NCBI GenBank assembly: GCA_029202525.1
Contig: CP119325.1
Coordinates: forward strand, 1,586,001-1,650,000
Direction of reading: 5' to 3'
From: Candidatus Pseudomonas phytovorans
Lineage (GTDB): Bacteria > Pseudomonadota > Gammaproteobacteria > Pseudomonadales > Pseudomonadaceae
DNA length: 64,000 bases
Below, piece by piece: positions 53,633 to 61,573 of this stretch. The notes beneath the pieces are model-generated. The model was given only the letters and a program-made list of their open reading frames with translations. It was not told where the DNA came from and ran no database searches. Made by a program: the position numbers and the translations under genes. Positions within the stretch are counted from its first letter, which is position 1. The number at the start of each line of letters is the position of its first letter.

Positions 53633-53890
53633 TGAGATTGAGCGCCGCCCGCGCGGCGCTTCGCGGGGCAAGCCCGCTCCCACATTTGTTGCAACGTGCC
53701 AAACCTGTCAGGCCATGGTTGCCAGCTTGGTAGGGCTGACTGGATTTCCGAGTTGGCACCAATACCGCCCCGCATGACTCAAGCCTTACTCCAAGGCTGA
53801 CAACGCCTCTCCCACAGGCATGGCCACGTTGCAACAAATGTGGGAGCGGGCTTGCCCCGCGAAGCGCCGCGCGGGCGGCGCTCGATCTCA
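53633..53890. repeat. Long inverted repeat carrying REP cores
   Basis: Arms 53633-53698 and 53825-53890 are complementary over 66 bases with a single mismatch (53639/53884). Each arm contains GCGGGGCAAGCCCGCTCCCACA plus an outer GCGCCGCGCGGGCGGCGC segment. The 126-base spacer has no open frame of note. It occupies most of the 506-base gap between sodB and argO; the remainder, apart from the sodB promoter region, shows nothing else. Confidence 0.92.
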
Positions 53891-53923
53891 CAGGCGACAA
53901 AGATGCTGCGTCAAACCCTGAGG

Positions 53924-54523
53924 TCAGTTGAAGATCAGCTGCGCCGCCACCGCGAACATCATCACCGCCACCATGAGGTCGAGCATGCGCCATGTCGCCG
54001 GCCGTGCCAGCCATGGTGCCAGCCAGGCCGCGCCAATCGCCAGGGTCGAGAACCACAGCAGCGAGGCGCTGGCCGCCCCGGCCACATAAGCACCAGGCTC
54101 GGTCTGCTGGGCGCCCAGCGAGCCGATCAGCAGCACCGTATCAAGGTAAACGTGGGGGTTGAGCAGCGTCACCGCCAGAGCACTGAGCAGCACCGCACGC
54201 CGCGAGCGCGTGCCTTGGCCTTGCTGGTGCTGCAGGCTTTGTTTGGAGCAGGCACTGCGTAGGGCTTTGGCGCCGTACCAGATGAGGAAGACTGCGCCGC
54301 CCCAGCGGGCCACCGCCAGCAAGGTCGGATTATGTGCCAGCACGTTGGCCAGGCCGAATACCCCGGCCGCAACGAGGATGGCGTCACAGATGATGCACAG
54401 CGCCGCCACCGGCAAGTGATGCTCACGGCGCAGGCTTTGCGCGAGGACGAAGGCGTTCTGGGTGCCGATGGCCATGATCAGGCCAAACGCTACCAGCATG
54501 CCGTTGAGATAGCTTTGCCACAT
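53924..54523 (-). CDS. argO: LysE/ArgO-family amino-acid exporter
   Basis: A 199-residue inner-membrane protein with about six segments. MWQSYLNGMLVAFGLIMAIGTQNAFVL at the N-terminus carries the conserved GxQNAF motif, and TLLNPHVYLDTVLLIGS is the second signature. The start at 54523 has GGAG nine bases upstream and was preferred to TTG 54538. It exports arginine, and in some bacteria lysine. It is divergent from a LysR-type gene resembling argP, its usual activator. Confidence 0.92.
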   Translation of the reverse strand: MWQSYLNGMLVAFGLIMAIGTQNAFVLAQSLRREHHLPVAALCIICDAILVAAGVFGLANVLAHNPTLLAVARWGGAVFLIWYGAKALRSACSKQSLQHQQGQGTRSRRAVLLSALAVTLLNPHVYLDTVLLIGSLGAQQTEPGAYVAGAASASLLWFSTLAIGAAWLAPWLARPATWRMLDLMVAVMMFAVAAQLIFN

Positions 54524-54580
54524 GGCAGGGCGCTCCAAAAAAGGCTCATGAAAGATGCTGGCTATTGTGATGTTCGGCGC

Positions 54581-54595
54581 TGTATAAGAAAAACA
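54581..54595. promoter_or_regulatory. Possible LysR-type operator between argO and argP
   Basis: TGTATAAGAAAAACA has TGT/ACA ends, A/T-rich, in the 102-base divergent gap. It is a loose resemblance to a LysR-type site and rests on position more than on sequence. Confidence 0.25.
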
Positions 54596-54625
54596 AATAA
54601 AGCTGATCAGGCATTAGGAAAATCG

Positions 54626-55516
54626 ATGTTCGACTACAAGTTGCTGGCCGCCTTGGCGGCGGTGATCGAACAGGGGGGGTTCGAGCGTGCGGCCCAGGTG
54701 CTGGGTTTGTCGCAGTCGGCTATCTCCCAGCGCATCAAGCTGCTTGAGGCGCGGGTCGGGCAACCGGTGCTGGTGCGTGCCACGCCGCCCAGCCCGACCG
54801 AAGTCGGCCGCCAATTGCTCAACCATGTGCAGCAGGTGCGCCTGCTTGAACGCGACCTGCAACGCCAGGTGCCGGCGCTGGACGAAGAGGGCATGCCGGA
54901 GCGCCTGCGCATTGCCCTTAACGCCGACAGCCTGGCCACTTGGTGGGCCGGCGCGGTGGGCAACTTTTGCGCGCAGCAGAACGTGCTGACCGATTTGGTG
55001 GTGGAAGACCAGGAAGTGGGCCTGAAACGCATGCGTGCTGGCGAGGTTGCGGCCTGCCTTTGTGGCAGTGAGCGCCCGGTGGCCGGGGCCCGCAGCCTGC
55101 CATTGGGCGCCATGCGCTACCGGGCACTGGCCAGCCCTGGGTTCATGGCGCGGCATTTTCCCCAAGGCTTTGTCGCCAGCCGGCTGGCCCGCACACCGGC
55201 GATCGTGTACGGCCCGGATGATTTCCTGCAGCATCGCTACCTGGCATCGCTGGGCATCGAGGACGGTTTCCTGCACCATCTGTGCCCGTCATCCGAAGGC
55301 TTCCTGCGCATGACCGAGGCCGGGCTGGGCTGGGGGCTGGTGCCCGAATTACAGGCCACAGAGCAACTGACCAGCGGGCAGTTGGTGGAAATCTGCAGCG
55401 ATACCCCCATCGACGTGCCGCTGTACTGGCATCATTGGCGCAATGGCGGGCAATTGCTCGCGCAACTGACCGACCACCTGCGGCACACCGCACGGCAATG
55501 GCTGGTGCCCTTGTAG
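54626..55516 (+). CDS. argP: LysR-type regulator ArgP
   Basis: A 296-residue transcription factor. The N-terminal winged helix-turn-helix starts MFDYKLLAALAAVIEQGGFERAA and includes LGLSQSAISQRIKLLEARVGQPVLVR, the ArgP/IciA pattern. A periplasmic-binding-protein-like effector domain follows. ATG 54626 was chosen because the frame further upstream crosses argO. ArgP activates argO in response to arginine and is antagonised by lysine in E. coli; the same is inferred here. Confidence 0.92.
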   Translation: MFDYKLLAALAAVIEQGGFERAAQVLGLSQSAISQRIKLLEARVGQPVLVRATPPSPTEVGRQLLNHVQQVRLLERDLQRQVPALDEEGMPERLRIALNADSLATWWAGAVGNFCAQQNVLTDLVVEDQEVGLKRMRAGEVAACLCGSERPVAGARSLPLGAMRYRALASPGFMARHFPQGFVASRLARTPAIVYGPDDFLQHRYLASLGIEDGFLHHLCPSSEGFLRMTEAGLGWGLVPELQATEQLTSGQLVEICSDTPIDVPLYWHHWRNGGQLLAQLTDHLRHTARQWLVPL

Positions 55517-55565
55517 CCACGGCTGGCGTCAGTTGCATCTGAAATCTGGCAAGACGGAGTCTTAC

Positions 55566-56561
55566 ATGCGAATTCTGGTCACCGGCGCGAGTGGCTTCAT
55601 TGGCGGGCGCTTTGCGCGCTTCGCTCTGGAGCAGGGCCTGGACGTGCGGGTCAGCGGCCGCCGCGCCGAAGGGGTCGAGCACCTGATCAAGCGCGGCGCC
55701 CAGTTCATCCCCGGCGACCTGGGCGACCCAGAGCTGGCCCGGCGCCTGTGCCAAGGCATCGAGGCTGTGGTGCACTGCGCCGGCGCAGTGGGCAACTGGG
55801 GGCGCTACCAGGACTTCTACCAAGGCAATGTGGTGGTTACCGAAAACGTGGTCGAGGGCTGCCTTAAGGAGCATGTGCGGCGCCTGGTGCACCTGTCATC
55901 GCCATCGATCTATTTCAATGGCCGTTCGCGCCTGGACATTCGCGAAGAGCAGGTGCCGCGCCGTTTTCACGATCATTACGGGCAGACCAAGCACCTCGCC
56001 GAGCAAAAAGTGTTTGGTGCCCAGGAGTTCGGCCTTGAAGTGCTGGCGCTGCGCCCGCGCTTTGTCACGGGCGCTGGCGATGCCAGCATTTTCCCTCGGC
56101 TGATGCAGATGCAGCGCAAAGGCCGCGTGGCGATCATCGGCAACGGCCTGAACAAAGTCGATTTCACCAGCGTGCACAACCTCAACGAAGCCCTGCTCAG
56201 TGCGTTGTTCGCCGACGACCGTGCGCTGGGACAGGCCTACAACATCAGTAACGGCCAGCCGCTGCCGCTGTGGGACGTTGTCAACTACGTGATGCGCCAG
56301 ATGCAGCTGCCGCAGGTTACCCGCTACCGTTCCTACGGCCTGGCCTACAGCCTGGCCGCGTTGAACGAGGCGGCTTGTATGCTGTGGCCGGGGCGCCCAC
56401 AACCAACCTTGTCGCGCTTGGGAATGCAGGTGATGAGCCGTGATTTCACCCTGGATATCAGCCGCGCCCGCCAATACCTGGACTACCAGCCCAAGGTCAG
56501 TTTGTGGACAGCATTGGATGAATTCTGCGGCTGGTGGAAGCATTTGCCGCCTGGGCAGTGA
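55566..56561 (+). CDS. NAD-dependent epimerase/dehydratase family protein
   Basis: A 331-residue extended short-chain dehydrogenase. The N-terminal MRILVTGASGFIGGRFARFAL holds the NAD-binding GxxGxxG, and VHCAGAVGNWG follows. The catalytic Ser region is VHLSSPSIYFNG, and YGQTKHLAEQK gives YxxxK. ATG 55566 starts directly at the Rossmann strand. The substrate could be a nucleotide sugar or a 3-beta-hydroxysterol-like compound; the sequence does not decide. Confidence 0.87.
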   Translation: MRILVTGASGFIGGRFARFALEQGLDVRVSGRRAEGVEHLIKRGAQFIPGDLGDPELARRLCQGIEAVVHCAGAVGNWGRYQDFYQGNVVVTENVVEGCLKEHVRRLVHLSSPSIYFNGRSRLDIREEQVPRRFHDHYGQTKHLAEQKVFGAQEFGLEVLALRPRFVTGAGDASIFPRLMQMQRKGRVAIIGNGLNKVDFTSVHNLNEALLSALFADDRALGQAYNISNGQPLPLWDVVNYVMRQMQLPQVTRYRSYGLAYSLAALNEAACMLWPGRPQPTLSRLGMQVMSRDFTLDISRARQYLDYQPKVSLWTALDEFCGWWKHLPPGQ

Positions 56562-56648
56562 AGCTGCTGCAGTGACGATGGTCATCAACGCGCCGCGCTT
56601 GCGGTTTATACTCGTGCCTCTTTGCGACTACCGCGGTTGAATGTATCC

Positions 56649-57518
56649 ATGCGTAACCATGCTCACGATGACTACGATGACGTGCCTACCTTGCGGGCGG
56701 GCACCGTTGATGATGACGAACTGATGCCGGCGCACGTGGTGCGCAGCCGCCAGAAAGCCGCCCGTGGGGCCAGCACTGCGCCGCTGTGGGCACTGCTGTG
56801 CGCCTCGTTCATCGCGTTGGCGGGCCTGGGCTGGTGGAGCTTTCAGCAGATCTCGCTGATGGAGCAGCAACTGGTGGCGACCCAGGAAAGCTTTGCCCGC
56901 ATCAGTGAAGAAGCCGCCGGGCGTTTGCAGGCGATCAGTGGCAAGGTGGAGGCCAGCGAGTCCGGTGTGACTACCAGCAGCGAGGCGCTGAAGCTGCAGT
57001 TGCGCCAGTTGCAGAAGGGTGTAGCCGGGCAGACCGGCGACCTGGGCAAGCGCCTGGAGCAGGTGTTGGCCGATACCCGTGAACAGCAGAAGGCTGTGAC
57101 CGAGCTGCAAGGCCAGTTGCAGGCGCAGTTGAAACTGGTGAATGGCGAGCTGGCCGCGTTGCGGTCGGGTCAGGTTGATGGTGGCAAGCTGGACACCCAG
57201 TTCAAGGGCCTGAACGAGCAGGTTGCTGCGTTGAAGGCCGCGCAGGTGGATGGCGGCAAGCTGGACGTGCAGCTCAAGAGCCTGGGCAGTGATGTGGCAG
57301 CGCTGAAGAAGCAGGGCAACCCGAGCTCCGCTATCCAGAGCCTGGAGCAGGACATGGTCGTGCTCAAAAGCCAGATAGATAACCGCCCGGCTGCGGCAGC
57401 GTCCGGTGGTGCGTCGGTGCAGGAGTTCGATGCGTTCCGGGCGCAGATGACCCGCAACCTGAATACTTTGCAGAGCCAGGTGCAGAACCTGCAGCAGCAG
57501 ATCAACGCCCGGCCCTGA
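56649..57518 (+). CDS. Membrane-anchored coiled-coil protein
   Basis: A 289-residue protein. Acidic cytoplasmic residues 1-45 (RNHAHDDYDDVPTL) are followed by one membrane segment at about 48-68 (LWALLCASFIALAGLGWWSF) and a long periplasmic coiled coil. Two near-copies of a 27-residue unit occur around AAQVDGGKLDVQLKSLGSDV and the preceding SGQVDGGKLDTQFKGLNEQV. A low-complexity Ala/Ser linker precedes a final coil. ATG 56649 was preferred over TTG 56622. I recognise no functional family; a structural or envelope-organising role is possible. Confidence 0.75.
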   Translation: MRNHAHDDYDDVPTLRAGTVDDDELMPAHVVRSRQKAARGASTAPLWALLCASFIALAGLGWWSFQQISLMEQQLVATQESFARISEEAAGRLQAISGKVEASESGVTTSSEALKLQLRQLQKGVAGQTGDLGKRLEQVLADTREQQKAVTELQGQLQAQLKLVNGELAALRSGQVDGGKLDTQFKGLNEQVAALKAAQVDGGKLDVQLKSLGSDVAALKKQGNPSSAIQSLEQDMVVLKSQIDNRPAAAASGGASVQEFDAFRAQMTRNLNTLQSQVQNLQQQINARP

Positions 57519-57527
57519 GATCACCTA

Positions 57528-57634
57528 GGCCTTCTTCGCGGGCACGCCCGCTCCCACAGGTACAGTGACAAGCTTGAATGTTGTGCTGTCCCTGTGGGAG
57601 CGGCGGTGCGGCGGTCCGATTTACCCGCGAATGG
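57528..57634. repeat. REP pair with one variant unit
   Basis: The left unit is canonical. The right one carries GGTGCGGCGGTCCGATTTA in place of the usual centre (GGGAGCGGCGGTGCGGCGGTCCG), a longer REP variant. Confidence 0.8.
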
Positions 57635-57641
57635 CCCTCAA

Positions 57642-58691
57642 TCAAAGCCGCGGGTAATCGATGTACCCCACTGGCCCCTTTCCGTAGAAAGTCTCCGGCC
57701 GCGCCTCGTTCAACGGCGCATCCGCCGCCAGCCGCGCTGGCAGGTCAGGGTTTGCGATAAACGGCACACCAAACGCCACCGCATCCGCCTTGCCACTGGC
57801 CAGGGCCGCATTGGCACTGGCCTTGTCGAAACGCTCATTGACAATGTACGGGCCACCGAATGCCTCTTTGATCAGCGGGCCGATGCTGTCATCGGCTTCC
57901 CGCTCCCGCGAGCAGATGAAGGCAATGCCCCGTTTGCCCAGCTCACGAGCCACGTAGGTAAAGGTTTCGGCGCGGTTGGCATCCCCCATGTCATGCGCAT
58001 CGGCACGCGGCGCCAGGTGCACACCAACGCGATTCGCACCCCACACTTCGATGGCCGCATCGGTCACTTCCAGCAGCAAGCGTGCACGGTTTTCCAGCGA
58101 CCCGCCGTAGCGGTCGGTGCGTTGGTTGGTGCTGCTTTGCAGGAACTGGTCAAGCAGATAGCCGTTGGCGCCGTGGATCTCTACCCCGTCGAAACCGGCA
58201 GCCTTGGCATTCTCGGCGCCGCTGCGGTAGGCCTCGACGATATCGATGATCTCTTCGGTTTCCAGCGCGCGTGGGGTGGGGAAGTCACTCAGCGGGCGCA
58301 CCAGGCTAACATGGCCTTTGGGTTGGATCGCGCTGGGGGCAACCGGCAGTTCGCCGTTCAGGTAGCTGGGGTGGGAGATGCGGCCAACGTGCCACAGTTG
58401 CAGGAAGATTCGCCCGCCGGCGGCATGCACGGCCTTGGTGACGTTGTTCCAGCCACGCACCTGCTCATCGTTCCAGATACCGGGGGTGTCCGGGTAGCCG
58501 ACGCCCATGGCACTGACCGAAGTCGCCTCGCTGAGGATCAGCCCGGCGCTGGCGCGTTGCACATAGTATTCGGCCATCAGCGCATTGGGCACGCGGCCTT
58601 CGTCGGCACGGCAACGGGTGAGCGGGGCCATGATGATGCGGTTGGGCAGTTGCAGGTCGCCCAGGGTGATCGGATCGAAAAGCGTGGTCAT
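57642..58691 (-). CDS. xenB: Old-yellow-enzyme reductase (XenB/NemA type)
   Basis: A 349-residue FMN-dependent ene-reductase. The N-terminus MTTLFDPITLGDLQLPNRIIMAPLTRCRA and the active-site pair in EIHGANGYLLDQFLQ (His-x-x-Asn) are diagnostic. DRYGGSLENRARLLLEV is the usual FMN/phosphate region. The family reduces nitroesters, nitroaromatics and electrophilic alkenes. The start at 58691 is the family Met; the frame continues to 58712. It lies 17 bases downstream of an ArsR-type gene, probably its regulator. XenB is the closest name; paralogues exist. Confidence 0.88.
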   Translation of the reverse strand: MTTLFDPITLGDLQLPNRIIMAPLTRCRADEGRVPNALMAEYYVQRASAGLILSEATSVSAMGVGYPDTPGIWNDEQVRGWNNVTKAVHAAGGRIFLQLWHVGRISHPSYLNGELPVAPSAIQPKGHVSLVRPLSDFPTPRALETEEIIDIVEAYRSGAENAKAAGFDGVEIHGANGYLLDQFLQSSTNQRTDRYGGSLENRARLLLEVTDAAIEVWGANRVGVHLAPRADAHDMGDANRAETFTYVARELGKRGIAFICSREREADDSIGPLIKEAFGGPYIVNERFDKASANAALASGKADAVAFGVPFIANPDLPARLAADAPLNEARPETFYGKGPVGYIDYPRL

Positions 58692-58708
58692 AGCGGTTAC
58701 CTGCCTTG

Positions 58709-59011
58709 TCAAAGTGCTTGGCGCAGTTGTTCGAGGAACGCCTCAATGGTGGCTTCGTCGCGTTTGAAGAAGTGCCACTGGCCAATCTTCTGGCTGCTGA
58801 TCAGCCCGGCGCGCTGCAAGGTGGCCAGGTGGGCGGAGACGGTCGACTGCGACAGGCCGCAGCGTTGGTCGATCTGCCCGGCACACACACCGTTTTCGGT
58901 GCTGTGATACTGGTCGGGGAATTGCGTTGCCGGGTCTTTCAGCCAGCTGAGGATTTCTCGCCTGACCGGATGGGCCAGCGCTTTTATGATTTCGTCGAGA
59001 TCGAGAGGCAT
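58709..59011 (-). CDS. ArsR-family regulator with two cysteines
   Basis: A 100-residue winged-helix repressor. IIKALAHPVRREILSWL begins the helix bundle, and the recognition helix is in CGLSQSTVSAHLATLQRAG. Cys43 and Cys51 lie eight residues apart at the DNA-binding end and could sense electrophiles. It is the first gene of a two-gene unit with the ene-reductase. TATCGCGATA, a perfect palindrome, sits 25 bases upstream and is a candidate auto-operator. Confidence 0.88.
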   Translation of the reverse strand: MPLDLDEIIKALAHPVRREILSWLKDPATQFPDQYHSTENGVCAGQIDQRCGLSQSTVSAHLATLQRAGLISSQKIGQWHFFKRDEATIEAFLEQLRQAL

Positions 59012-59035
59012 GGGTCAAGGCTCGTTGTAGCGGCA

Positions 59036-59045
59036 TATCGCGATA
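59036..59045. promoter_or_regulatory. Palindrome upstream of the ArsR gene
   Basis: TATCGCGATA is a perfect 10-bp palindrome, 25 bases before the ArsR-type start. It shares ATATCG with the dyad at 59114-59135. Confidence 0.5.
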
Positions 59046-59113
59046 GGACGAAATGTAAATCGCCCGTTCCCGATATACAAATATGAAGAGGTTCTGAGCT
59101 GAGCACGAATCGC

Positions 59114-59135
59114 TATATCGCGTTATAACGATATA
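59114..59135. promoter_or_regulatory. ATATCG dyad in the divergent ArsR/acpH gap
   Basis: TATATCG and CGATATA are separated by eight bases, in a locally A/T-rich stretch 27 bases before the acpH-like gene. It may be a second site for the ArsR regulator or overlap the acpH promoter. Confidence 0.5.
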
Positions 59136-59161
59136 TGGCCGGGCAGTGCTAGACTGCGCTC

Positions 59162-59746
59162 ATGAACTACCTCGCACACCTGCACCTGGGCGGCCCGGCG
59201 CCGCAACAACTGCTGGGCAGCCTGTATGGCGATTTCGTCAAAGGCTCGCTGGAAGGGCGCTTCCCACCGGCGCTGGAGGCGGCTATCCGGCTGCACCGGC
59301 ATATCGACAGCTACACCGATCGGCACCCGGTGGTGCTGGCGGCACTGGCGCGCTTTCCGCGCGAAAGGCGACGCTTCGCCGGTATCGTGCTGGATGTGTT
59401 CTTTGACCATTGCCTGGCGCGGCATTGGGGTAACTATGCCGAGCAGCCGCTGGAGCAGTTCACAGGGGAGTTCTATCGGGTGTTGCTGGCAGAACCGGAG
59501 TTGCCGGGGCGGCTGGCGCGGATTGCACCGTTCATGGCTGCCGACGACTGGTTGGGGGCGTATGGCGACTTTGCCATGCTGGAGCAGGTGTTCAACGGCA
59601 TTGCCCGAAGGTTGTCGCGGCCGGAGGGAATGGCAGGGGTGATGGGTGAGCTGGAGCGGCTGTATGAGCCGCTGATGGCGGATTTCCGCGAGTTCTACCC
59701 GCAGTTGCAGGCGTTTGCGGCGGCCGGGCGGATGCCTGACAGTTAG
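59162..59746 (+). CDS. Acyl-carrier-protein phosphodiesterase-like protein (AcpH)
   Basis: A 194-residue HD-type protein of the AcpH family. MNYLAHLHLGG at the start, GDFVKGS, LHRHIDSYTDRHPVV and DVFFDHCLARHW contribute His and Asp residues for metal binding. E. coli AcpH removes the 4'-phosphopantetheine group from ACP; pseudomonad relatives may hydrolyse related prosthetic groups. The start is set by ATG 59162, which begins the conserved N-terminus. It is divergent from the ArsR gene. Confidence 0.85.
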   Translation: MNYLAHLHLGGPAPQQLLGSLYGDFVKGSLEGRFPPALEAAIRLHRHIDSYTDRHPVVLAALARFPRERRRFAGIVLDVFFDHCLARHWGNYAEQPLEQFTGEFYRVLLAEPELPGRLARIAPFMAADDWLGAYGDFAMLEQVFNGIARRLSRPEGMAGVMGELERLYEPLMADFREFYPQLQAFAAAGRMPDS

Positions 59747-59754
59747 TTCTGTGC

Positions 59755-59849
59755 TGGCTTCTTCGCGGGCTTGCCCGCTCCCACAGGTACTGCACATGGC
59801 TGGAGGGCTGTGCGGTCGAGGTGGGAGCGGGCAAGCCCGCGAATAGGCC
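59755..59849. repeat. REP pair between convergent acpH-like and olsA genes
   Basis: Inverted REP units TTCTTCGCGGGCTTGCCCGCTCCCACAG and complement, with a 34-base spacer. Confidence 0.9.
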
Positions 59850-59870
59850 AGATCAGAAAGCGCGAGAGTC

Positions 59871-60659
59871 TCAGGCCGCCCGCGCATGTCGCCGTGGCGC
59901 CAGCTCAACTTCTTCAGTGCCGAACAACGCCAGGTGAATCGCCTGCTGCGCCTGCAGCGCCAGCACCGCGCGCTCCTTGCCCACGCTGCCAATCGGAGGC
60001 AGCAGGTGAATGCGCACCTCGCCCCGCGGCTGGGCAAACAGGCGCATCAGGTGCGACACCAGATCATCATCGCCAATGAACGGCGCCACCGGGTCGATCT
60101 GGCCATCACGCAGATACTGGATAGCCACCGGCTGCACTGCCACACCCCGGTCGATGGCACCAGCCAGCAGGCGACCATGGAAGGTGCGCAAGGTGTGACC
60201 GCTGGTGGTGGTGCCTTCGGGGAAGATGAGCAGCGGGCGTGCCAGGCCCAGTTGCCCTGCGATCTGCTCGCGCAGGCGCTGGCTGTCGCCGCCGCCACGG
60301 CGGATGAACAGGGTGCCGGCTTTTTCCGCCAGCCAGCCGGCTACAGGCCAGTGGCGCACTTCGGCCTTGGACAGGAACGACAGCGGCAGCAGCATGCCGA
60401 GCAGGGGGATATCGGTCCACGACACATGGTTGCTGACCCACAGCATCGGCCGCTGCGGCAGCTCGCCTACGACCTTCACGTCGAAGGGCAGGGCGGCGAC
60501 CAGGCGTTTCATGAACAGACAGGCCCAGCGCTGGCGGCGTTCGAGGGGGGCCTTGAAGCCCAGGCGTTCGCCGAGGGCGATCAGGCTGGCCATCAACATG
60601 CCCAGCAACAGCACCAGCAGCAAGCGAGTCAGGCGGGCTACAACCCGCAGCTTCGGCAT
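59871..60659 (-). CDS. olsA: Lyso-ornithine lipid O-acyltransferase OlsA
   Basis: A 262-residue inner-membrane acyltransferase of the PlsC group. An N-terminal hydrophobic segment (LLLVLLLGMLMASLIAL) is followed by the catalytic NHVSWTDIPLLG (HX4D) and the substrate motif FPEGTTTSG. It adds the second acyl chain to lyso-ornithine lipid. The start at 60659 shares one base with the olsB stop (TGATG on the - strand). The order olsB-olsA is the ornithine-lipid operon of pseudomonads. Confidence 0.92.
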   Translation of the reverse strand: MPKLRVVARLTRLLLVLLLGMLMASLIALGERLGFKAPLERRQRWACLFMKRLVAALPFDVKVVGELPQRPMLWVSNHVSWTDIPLLGMLLPLSFLSKAEVRHWPVAGWLAEKAGTLFIRRGGGDSQRLREQIAGQLGLARPLLIFPEGTTTSGHTLRTFHGRLLAGAIDRGVAVQPVAIQYLRDGQIDPVAPFIGDDDLVSHLMRLFAQPRGEVRIHLLPPIGSVGKERAVLALQAQQAIHLALFGTEEVELAPRRHARAA

Positions 60660-61414
60660 CAGACCGCTGCCTTGAAGTGGCGGGCGTAGCGCGGGCACAG
60701 GTCGTCGCGCTTGAGCAGAATGAACACGTCGGCCACCTGGAAGTCCTCGTCCCAGCACGGCTCGCCGCAAATCTTTGCGCCCAGGCGCATGTAGGCCTTG
60801 AGCAGCGGAGGCATTTCGGCGATGACGTTGCCCGGCAGGGCCAGGCTTGGCAGCGGGTTCTTCGGCTCGGCACGCAGGTGCTCGGTGCACAGATAACGGT
60901 CACGCAGGCGCTGCATCACGGCATGGGCCTGCACGCCGCCGTCCTGCATGGGGATGCTGGCGCAGCCCATCAGGTAGCTGTAGCGGCCCTCGTTGAGCAC
61001 TTCGGCCAGTTCACCCCACAGCACGGCGATGGTGCCGCCGTTGCGGTAGTCGGGGGCTACGCAGGTGCGGCCCAGTTCGAGGATCGGGCCCTGCAGCTGC
61101 AACAGGCCGTGCAGGCGGAATTCTTCTTCGCTGTAGAAGCGGCCCAGGCTGCTGGCAGCCTGGTGGTCGAGCAGGCGGGTGGTGGCCACCAGCTCGCCGG
61201 TGCTCAGATCACGTACACCAATGTGGCGGCAGTGCACGTCGTAGTCGTCCATGTCCAGGCCCTGCTCGGCACCCTTGAGCTTGGCTTTGAATTCTGCGCT
61301 GAACACTTTGAAACGCAGGGCCTGGGCCTCTTGCAGCGCCGCGGCGCCAACCAGGCGTTCGGCTTGCAGACGGCGTTCAGTGCTGTTGTCGCCAGAATGA
61401 GCGATCCGAGTCAT
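60659..61414 (-). CDS. olsB: Ornithine N-acyltransferase OlsB
   Basis: A 251-residue GNAT-like acyltransferase that makes lyso-ornithine lipid from ornithine and 3-hydroxyacyl-ACP. Characteristic regions are EAQALRFKVFSAEF, DDYDVHCRHIGVRD and LELGRTCVAPDYRNGGTI. The start at 61414 (MTRIAHSGDN) gives the normal length; the open frame upstream is unsupported and overlaps the next gene. Ornithine lipids replace phospholipids under phosphate limitation in P. aeruginosa. Confidence 0.92.
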   Translation of the reverse strand: MTRIAHSGDNSTERRLQAERLVGAAALQEAQALRFKVFSAEFKAKLKGAEQGLDMDDYDVHCRHIGVRDLSTGELVATTRLLDHQAASSLGRFYSEEEFRLHGLLQLQGPILELGRTCVAPDYRNGGTIAVLWGELAEVLNEGRYSYLMGCASIPMQDGGVQAHAVMQRLRDRYLCTEHLRAEPKNPLPSLALPGNVIAEMPPLLKAYMRLGAKICGEPCWDEDFQVADVFILLKRDDLCPRYARHFKAAV

Positions 61415-61490
61415 TACGAGTCTCCATAAGCCAGCCATGAAGGGTTGCGGCCGGTCGGCTTTGTTGTGCAAAGTCAGCCTAGGTAGACGC

Positions 61491-61532
61491 GGTGTCACCC
61501 CTGTGAATCTTTGGTGATGCTTGCGTGACACC
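61491..61532. promoter_or_regulatory. GGTGTCAC/GTGACACC dyad between olsB and its divergent neighbour
   Basis: An 8-bp perfect inverted repeat with a 26-base spacer, in the 159-base divergent gap. On the - strand GTGTCAC resembles a PhoB half-site (CTGTCAT), but the second half eleven bases on is a poor match. Confidence 0.45.
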
Positions 61533-61573
61533 CCCCGGAACTTGACCAGAAAGCCCCAGCAAGGAGCCGTCCC

